Shown one piece after another: positions 6,581 through 10,608 of a DNA stretch of 10,608 nucleotides. The DNA is from CAZRGV01 sp964599655 (GTDB taxonomy: Bacteria; Planctomycetota; Planctomycetia; Isosphaerales; Isosphaeraceae): positions 1 through 10,608 of the forward strand of contig CAZRGV010000177.1 of assembly GCA_964599655.1 (NCBI GenBank), read 5' to 3'. The notes under the pieces are model-generated. The model did no database searches, was not told where the DNA came from, and was given only the letters and a program-made list of their open reading frames with translations. A program made the position numbers and the translations under genes. Each line of letters starts with the position of its first letter. Position 1 is the first letter of the stretch.

Positions 6581-8585
6581 ACGAATCCCTTACGAGGGGC
6601 AGGACGACACGGGAGCCACCCCCGACGAGAAGGCGGAGCCGCCTGGGACGCCCGAGGCGCCCCAGCCGCCGCCCCCGCTGGATTGGAGCGAGCCGGTACT
6701 GATGCCTGGCGAGTTCGCGCCCGCGATGCTTCCCGAGTCACCCGAGCCGTCGCCGGTTTCCGAACCCGAGCCGGTTCCGATCCTATCGAACCCCGAGCCG
6801 ATCCGCGTTGAGAATGTGCCGCCGCCAACTTACGAGATCGACGACCGCCCTGCTCCGCCCCGCCCTGTGCCCGTCAACCTGTCGAGCGAACGCCCGAGGT
6901 CGCCCGAGCGGCGAGAGCCGCCGTTGTCGCTGGCCATCGATGGCCGGCCGCAAACCCGGCAGTTCCTGGCCTTGCTGATCATCGGCGTGGCGGCGTTCCA
7001 GAATCTGGGATTCACACTCAAGACGCCGTCGATGCTCGAGGCCAACGACATCTCGCGATGGTGCACCGTCTGGTCGTTGCTCGAGCGCGGCTCATACGCG
7101 ATCGACAAGTGCCCCTGGCAGTATCGCACGCAGGACAAGGTTTATCGATCGGGGACGCTCGCGCCGCCCGGGGAAAACGCCTCGCCGTTGAAGAAGTTCG
7201 AGTACCTCATCGCGCCGGAGTCGTGGAAGAAGAGCGAGGCCGGCGCGGCCGAGGCGACGGAAGAGAACGCCCCGAAGACCGAGCCGGAGCAGAAGGCCGA
7301 GCCGGGGCCCGAGGCCCCCGCGACAACGCCCGACCAGGTCGCTCCGTCGGACAAGGGGGAGGTGGTCGGCGAAACGCGCCCGGGTTATCACTACTACTCG
7401 AGCAAGCCGCCGCTTTTGCCGACGATCATCGCGGGGATTCTTTACCCGTTCCGAGCCGTGTCGGGCGTGCCGCTCGACAAGGAGACGCTCGAAGCGCGAA
7501 GCCCCCGGAACGTGATGGAGCCGATCGAGGGGGAGCCGGGCAAGTTCCGGTTCAAGACGGAGAAGTCGGAAGACCGCAAGCCGGTGGTCTGGCCGGTTTA
7601 CGTGTATTACTTCAAACCGATCATCATTCTGTTCAACGTGGTTCCGTACTTTGTGTTCCTCATCCTGTACGCCCGGCTGCTCGACCGGCACGCCCGGAAC
7701 GACTGGGCCTGGTTCTTCAGCCTGTTCGCGGCGGCCTGGGGAACGTTCCTCTTCTCGTTCAATCAGACGTTGAACAACCACACGGTCGCCGCCTACAGCG
7801 CCTTCTTCGCGCTCTACCCCTTGATCCGAATCTTCAACGATGGCGAGCGGCGGGCCTTCTACTTTCTGATGGCCGGGTTCTTCGGCGGTTTTTGTGCCTG
7901 CAACGAGTTGCCCGCGGCGCTGTTCGGGATCTTGCTGTTCCTGCTTTTGCTCGTCCGGTTTCCGAAGAAGACGCTGGCCTACTTCGTGCCCGCGGCGGCG
8001 ATTCCCTGCGTCGCGTTCCTGGTCACGGAATTCCTGGCGTTCGGCCAGATCACGCCGGTGTATGAGGAGTTCGGCACACAGTCGTATACGTATCAAGGGA
8101 GCTACTGGAACACTCCGCTGGAGTTCGACTGGTTCAACCTCCACCCCGAGCCGAAAGAGGTTTACCTGTTCCACATGACACTCGGGCATCACGGGGTGTA
8201 CTCGCTGACGCCGATCTTTCTGTTCTCGGTGTTCGGCGTGCTGAGGAACCTGTTCGGCCGGGGCCGGCGGCTTTCGACGACCGCGTGGCTGACCTTGGTG
8301 CTGACGGTGGCGATGTTCGCCGTCTACACCTGGAACCCCAAGGCGAGCAACTACGGCGGCTCGACGCAGGGGCTGCGCTGGCTCTTCTGGCTCATCCCGT
8401 TCTGGCTGGTGATGCTGCCGATGGGGGTCGAAGGGGGGCAAAACCGGGGTTGGGTGCGCTGGCTCTCCCTGGTCGCGCTGGCACTCTCGGTGATGACGGT
8501 CGGTTACGGCATGCGAACGCCGTGGAGCCACCCGTGGATTGTCGACCTGATGGAACGGCTGAACCTGTACCACCTTCATCGGTAG
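6573..8585 (+). CDS. large GT-C-like multi-spanning membrane protein, putative lipid-linked sugar transferase
   Basis: The protein has 670 residues. Residues 1-125 are a Pro/Glu-rich, probably disordered cytoplasmic tail. About ten membrane helices follow, from 128-147 and then from 347 to 645. The layout fits GT-C glycosyltransferases (the PMT/ArnT-like superfamily): an Asp-containing motif after helix 1 (LEANDISRWCTVW, Asp159) and YYSSKPPLLPT at 274-284, like the K/RPPLY motif. NNHTVAAY (401-408) and NPKASNYGGSTQGLRW near the end recur in planctomycete relatives. Between these first two motifs lies a charged Ala/Glu/Pro-rich insert (about 215-268). Its likely job is to use the lipid-linked sugar made by the preceding GT2 enzyme and hand it to an acceptor on the outer face. 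AGGAGAG (6559-6565) lies 7 bases before the ATG, inside the previous gene. The GT-C call is inferred from topology and motifs; the acceptor is unknown. Confidence 0.85.
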   Translation: MDERIPYEGQDDTGATPDEKAEPPGTPEAPQPPPPLDWSEPVLMPGEFAPAMLPESPEPSPVSEPEPVPILSNPEPIRVENVPPPTYEIDDRPAPPRPVPVNLSSERPRSPERREPPLSLAIDGRPQTRQFLALLIIGVAAFQNLGFTLKTPSMLEANDISRWCTVWSLLERGSYAIDKCPWQYRTQDKVYRSGTLAPPGENASPLKKFEYLIAPESWKKSEAGAAEATEENAPKTEPEQKAEPGPEAPATTPDQVAPSDKGEVVGETRPGYHYYSSKPPLLPTIIAGILYPFRAVSGVPLDKETLEARSPRNVMEPIEGEPGKFRFKTEKSEDRKPVVWPVYVYYFKPIIILFNVVPYFVFLILYARLLDRHARNDWAWFFSLFAAAWGTFLFSFNQTLNNHTVAAYSAFFALYPLIRIFNDGERRAFYFLMAGFFGGFCACNELPAALFGILLFLLLLVRFPKKTLAYFVPAAAIPCVAFLVTEFLAFGQITPVYEEFGTQSYTYQGSYWNTPLEFDWFNLHPEPKEVYLFHMTLGHHGVYSLTPIFLFSVFGVLRNLFGRGRRLSTTAWLTLVLTVAMFAVYTWNPKASNYGGSTQGLRWLFWLIPFWLVMLPMGVEGGQNRGWVRWLSLVALALSVMTVGYGMRTPWSHPWIVDLMERLNLYHLHR

Positions 8586-8626
8586 TTCGCGGCGAACGAC
8601 CGACGGACGCAACCCCGCGGAAGGAC

Positions 8627-8680
8627 AACGGCCGCCCCGCTCCGACCCGAGCGAGACGGCCGTTTCCTGTCTTCCCGTTC
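8627..8680 (+). terminator. hairpin terminator after the glycosylation operon
   Basis: AACGGCCG (8627-8634) pairs perfectly with CGGCCGTT (8657-8664). Inside, CGCTC (8638-8642) pairs with GAGCG (8649-8653) around a 6-base loop, with a 3-by-3 internal loop between the two stems. A pyrimidine tract rich in T follows to about 8680. It starts 41 bases after the operon stop. The T-tract is on the plus side only, so termination of the convergent EF-hand transcript here would be less efficient. Confidence 0.6.
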
Positions 8681-8682
8681 CG

Positions 8683-8745
8683 CAATTACCATCTACAGTT
8701 ACTAGCACTTTTACTATGGTTAGAGAGATACTTATTCCCGATAGG
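8683..8745. other. AT-rich islet between convergent genes
   Basis: About 60 bases have only around 35-40% GC in a window that is otherwise near two-thirds GC. It contains short A/T runs and a TACTAT (8712-8717) without a matching -35 box. The last bases encode the C-terminus of the EF-hand gene. It may be part of a terminator region or a relic; no feature type is supported. Confidence 0.35.
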
Positions 8746-9292
8746 AAGGTCCGCGGCGACGCGCGGGATGGACCAGGGCACTGAGGTGATCGCGCGGGCC
8801 GTGATGGGGATAATCGACGGCGTTCTCCGTCTCGTCGTAGACGTCCCACTGGAATTTCAGGAAGGTTCGGAATTCCTGGGGAGTTACGGAGCCATCGTGA
8901 TCGGCGTCGAACGACCGCAACCGGGCGGTGGCGTTCTCGATCTCGTCTCGGGAAAGGACGCCGTCGCGGTCCGTGTCGAAGATTCGAATCCTCATCGCCC
9001 GGAAACCCGGCGCGGGATAGGGAACCGCGGCCGCCACTTCGCCCGGTTCTTCCGGCTGGAGACGTGGGTCGTACCGCACCATGAAGGCGACAGCGGCCGC
9101 CATGGCGATGAGGTTGCTGAGGAGCATCAGGACGGTCAAGATCGTCAGGGCGTCGGTCCATTTTCGACGTCCCCAGCAGTAAAGACCGGCCATGGCGCAC
9201 GAGAGGATCAGGGCGCAAACAATCGCTCCAATCAATTCCTCGGGAGACATGGTCAGAATAATATCGAACAAGGTGCTCAAAGATTTGGACAT
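8732..9292 (-). CDS. membrane-anchored protein with two EF-hand loops
   Basis: This 186-residue protein has two membrane helices, about 19-40 and 47-72, joined by a short basic loop (WGRRKW). The positive-inside rule therefore places both termini in the periplasm. Two canonical 12-residue calcium loops follow: residues 106-117 (Asp106, Asp108, Asp110, Ser114, Glu117) and 129-140 (Asp129, Asp131, Asp133, Ser135, Thr137, Glu140). All coordinating positions are filled, and the spacing of 23 residues between loops matches compact planctomycete EF-hand pairs. It probably binds calcium outside the membrane, as a sensor or anchor; the partner is unknown. The start at 9292 has AGGAGG (9298-9303) 5 bases upstream, the best ribosome site in the window. 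The gene converges on the glycosylation operon and has no same-strand intact neighbour. The C-terminal 25 residues are basic and His-rich. Confidence 0.85.
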   Translation of the reverse strand: MSKSLSTLFDIILTMSPEELIGAIVCALILSCAMAGLYCWGRRKWTDALTILTVLMLLSNLIAMAAAVAFMVRYDPRLQPEEPGEVAAAVPYPAPGFRAMRIRIFDTDRDGVLSRDEIENATARLRSFDADHDGSVTPQEFRTFLKFQWDVYDETENAVDYPHHGPRDHLSALVHPARRRGPSYRE

Positions 9293-9959
9293 GAAGGCCT
9301 CCTGGCCCTTCGATCGAGTCCCGCGTACGTCCCCGTCTCTCGGGGATCGGATTGGATCAATTGCGAACGTCCGCCGATGGACGGAGCGGGACCCTGGACG
9401 ACCACCGACTCGGGTGCCGCTCGAGTTCCAGAGATGTCTAGCCTGGCCGAGCCATCAATCCCGAGCCGTTGACCAACGCGCCTCCTGGCTTTCGAGCTCT
9501 CGCACTTGCGCGGACGTCACGGCCTCGAGTTCTGACCTCGATCGTTCGCCACTCCTGTTTCTTATCAAGCGACAACAGGTCCGCGATGGCCCCCGGGATT
9601 TCGGTTTTCGTTGAAGATCGCGTGGTCCTGGGCGTTGGCGGAAGGGTCTGGAGTCGGATCGAGGCTGGTCGTCTCGGCCATGCCAGCCGACGACGTTGGG
9701 GGGATGGTTCACGCGCTCGATAATGCGGGGTTGGCTCTTGGCGTCGAAACCGAACCGCCGGGAAATCGATCGTTGGAGACGCGCGTGGCGTGTCGGCGCT
9801 CGTTGAGTCGATCCCTCCCTTCCCTTCGGATGTGTCCTGGCCGAGGTCTGGTGCGGACGGGCGGATTCGAGACTCAAGAGCGCGTCGGACCGCCGTTTTT
9901 GGGCGCAACGGGGACGGGGACGCCCGCCCGTCTCACAACGTTGGCGGATGCGTCAGGGG
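9293..9959. other. long stretch without an intact gene
   Basis: About 670 bases upstream of the EF-hand gene contain only short, mutually overlapping open frames rich in Arg, Pro and Ser. A small inverted repeat (CCCCG and CGGGG around a 5-base loop, 9331-9345) would lie in the EF-hand leader. I could not place a convincing EF-hand promoter. Part of the stretch (9455-9681) looks like a broken gene and is listed separately. No RNA gene or mobile-element end was recognised. Confidence 0.5.
9455..9681 (-). pseudogene. possible frame-shifted gene remnant
   Basis: Protein-like sequence with strong GC at third codon positions moves through all three minus-strand frames. It starts at an ATG at 9681 (MAETTSLDPTPDPSANAQ), passes into IPGAIADLLSLDKKQEW in the next frame, and ends as SELEAVTSAQVRELESQ before a TGA at 9455. 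Both frame changes are in the same direction. Upstream bases to about 9770 also read as protein in one of these frames (FGFDAKSQPRIIERVNH). I do not recognise a family. It could instead be chance in GC-rich DNA, or an assembly error that breaks a real gene. Confidence 0.25.
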
Positions 9960-10283
9960 TTATTCGCGGCGATCGGGTGACCTCGACGCGGCGATTTCGG
10001 CCGGTTGGGGCTCGGTCGGGGCGGTCGAAGTCGCCTGATGGATCTTCTCCAGCCAATCGACGAAACGAACCCGAGACGGCGCGGATCGGGGCCGGGGCGG
10101 TTCCTGGGCTTCGGACGCTTCTTCTTGTGCGAAAACGGGTTCGGGCTCGGGCTCGGACTTCGGTTCGGGCTTCGGTTCGGGGGTGAGGCCGGCGGCTTCG
10201 AGCTCGCGGCGGTGGCGTCGGATGTCCTCGAACGCCCGCCGGAACTGGCGGTCGGCGTCGTTAATATAGCGGGCTAGTTGCGC
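9960..10283 (-). pseudogene. C-terminal part of a helical, Pro/Glu-rich protein, 5' end missing
   Basis: About 107 codons up to a TAA at 9960 read as real protein. They begin AQLARYINDADRQFRRAF, a basic amphipathic helix continuing to about RRHRRELEAAG. A PEPKPEPKSEPEPEP linker follows, then a C-terminal VRFVDWLEKIHQATS segment. No ATG, GTG or TTG lies between the repeat edge at 10287 and this sequence. The open frame continues upstream only through repeat DNA, whose translation (STGGQATSATP, HWWTSHQCHP) is clearly not native protein. The helix reminds me of the C-terminal part of a family common in planctomycetes whose N-terminus reads roughly ANRANAQ-STGP; that is memory, not a search. The gene was probably cut by repeat insertion or recombination. 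Alternatively it uses a rare start such as ATT. Confidence 0.45.
10137..10183 (-). repeat. simple hexamer-like repeat encoding a Pro-Glu/Lys linker
   Basis: Imperfect 6- to 12-base units of the type CCCGAA/CCGAAG/CCCGAG on the minus strand encode alternating PEP, KPEP and SEPEP in the 9960-10283 reading frame. Such tracts expand and shrink by slippage. The clean in-frame repetition supports this having been a translated linker. Confidence 0.5.
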
Positions 10284-10286
10284 GGT

Positions 10287-10344
10287 GGGGTGGCACTGGT
10301 GGCTTGTCCACCAGTGCTCCGAGCCGCTCGAAGCGAAGACACGG
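10287..10344. repeat. palindromic repeat element, copy 1 (left half only)
   Basis: It starts GGGGTGGC and holds a perfect 10-bp hairpin: GCACTGGTGG (10293-10302), loop CTTGT, CCACCAGTGC (10308-10317). It then runs through CGCTCGAAGCGAAGACACGG and stops where copy 2 begins. The right half, with the second and third hairpins, is missing. Confidence 0.75.
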
Positions 10345-10462
10345 GGGGTGGCACTGGTGGCTTGTCCACCAGTGCTCCGGAACGCTAGAAGCGAAGACAC
10401 GGGTGGACGAGCCACCAGGGGCACCCGGACGGACCTGGGGTCGACACGACCCCAGCCACCCC
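10345..10462. repeat. palindromic repeat element, copy 2 (complete)
   Basis: This 118-bp unit is bounded by GGGGTGGC and GCCACCCC. Its first hairpin is perfect (arms 10351-10360 and 10366-10375). The second, around 10399-10420, is degenerate. The third has 9-bp arms CTGGGGTCG and CGACCCCAG with a 3-base loop (10435-10455). It has no coding capacity of its own. Confidence 0.8.
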
Positions 10463-10485
10463 GGCCTGGGGATTGGGGGGGCGTC

Positions 10486-10602
10486 GGGGTGGCACTGGTG
10501 GCTTGTCCGCCAGTGCTGCGGGCCGCTCGAAGCGAAGACACTGGTGGACGAGCCACCAGTGGCACCCGACGGACCTGGGGTCGGCACGACCCCAGCCACC
10601 CC
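10486..10602. repeat. palindromic repeat element, copy 3 (complete)
   Basis: This 117-bp unit has the same ends and order as copy 2. The first hairpin has one substitution, which a G-U pair would tolerate in RNA. The second is perfect (CACTGGTGG 10539-10547, CCACCAGTG 10553-10561), as is the third (10575-10583 with 10587-10595). It is separated from copy 2 by a 23-base G-rich spacer. It runs nearly to the window edge, so more copies may follow. Confidence 0.8.
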
Positions 10603-10608
10603 TGCCTG

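Noticed and set aside
7092..9218. 708-residue minus-strand open frame spanning the GT-C-like gene and the EF-hand gene
   Set aside because: It crosses a strong terminator and an AT-rich gap, is Arg/Glu/Val low-complexity, and overlaps two well-supported genes.
9611..10186. 191-residue plus-strand open frame across the sparse region
   Set aside because: It is Arg/Ser/Gly/Thr-rich without recognisable motifs, overlaps the coding-like minus-strand fragment antisense, and lacks a ribosome site.
10287..10608. Possible CRISPR array
   Set aside because: Repeat units are about 118 bp, nearly adjacent, internally palindromic and not separated by regular unique spacers; no cas gene is visible.

Overview
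The window is high-GC DNA that reads like a chromosomal segment of a planctomycete, most likely near the Isosphaeraceae. The evidence is a Tat-exported DUF1501 protein, a secreted BNR/Asp-box protein with a Cys-rich motif, a membrane-anchored EF-hand protein, Pro/Glu-rich tails, and hyphenated palindromic intergenic repeats. This placement comes from gene content and style, not from a marker gene, so genus and species cannot be named.

Layout. Positions 1-133 hold no firm gene. From 134 to 4354 five genes lie on the minus strand, in transcription order: a BNR/sialidase-like exported protein (4354-3236), an unrecognised acidic 159-residue protein (3162-2683), an unrecognised 102-residue protein (2597-2289), the DUF1501 protein (2146-689) and a small cupin (619-134). 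Gaps are 69-142 bases. A good sigma70-type promoter (TTGACA, 18-base spacer, TACACT) precedes the BNR gene. Its -35 box lies in a small palindrome within a 211-base divergent intergenic region.

On the plus strand, three genes overlap end to start and form a tight operon: a lysylphosphatidylglycerol-synthase-type transmembrane protein (4566-5576), a GT2 polyprenyl-phosphate glycosyltransferase (5573-6580), and a large GT-C-like membrane protein (6573-8585). The simplest reading is a lipid-linked glycosylation module. The GT2 enzyme would charge a polyprenyl phosphate with a sugar on the cytoplasmic face, and the GT-C-like protein would pass the sugar to an acceptor outside the membrane. The first protein may help with lipid or sugar-lipid translocation. 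The acceptor and sugar are unknown. A strong hairpin follows the operon.

The right third is sparse. A convergent gene encodes a two-helix membrane protein with two EF-hand loops facing the periplasm (9292-8732). Upstream of it, about 670 bases hold no intact gene, though one stretch looks like a frame-shifted gene remnant. Next is the C-terminal part of a helical, Pro/Glu-rich protein (9960-10283) whose coding-like sequence stops within four bases of a repeat cluster. The last 320 bases are three copies (one half-length) of an approximately 118-bp palindromic element with GGGGTGGC/GCCACCCC ends. The repeat cluster and the gene it apparently breaks are the least ordinary part of the window. 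I see no tRNA, rRNA, CRISPR array, integrase or intact transposase.
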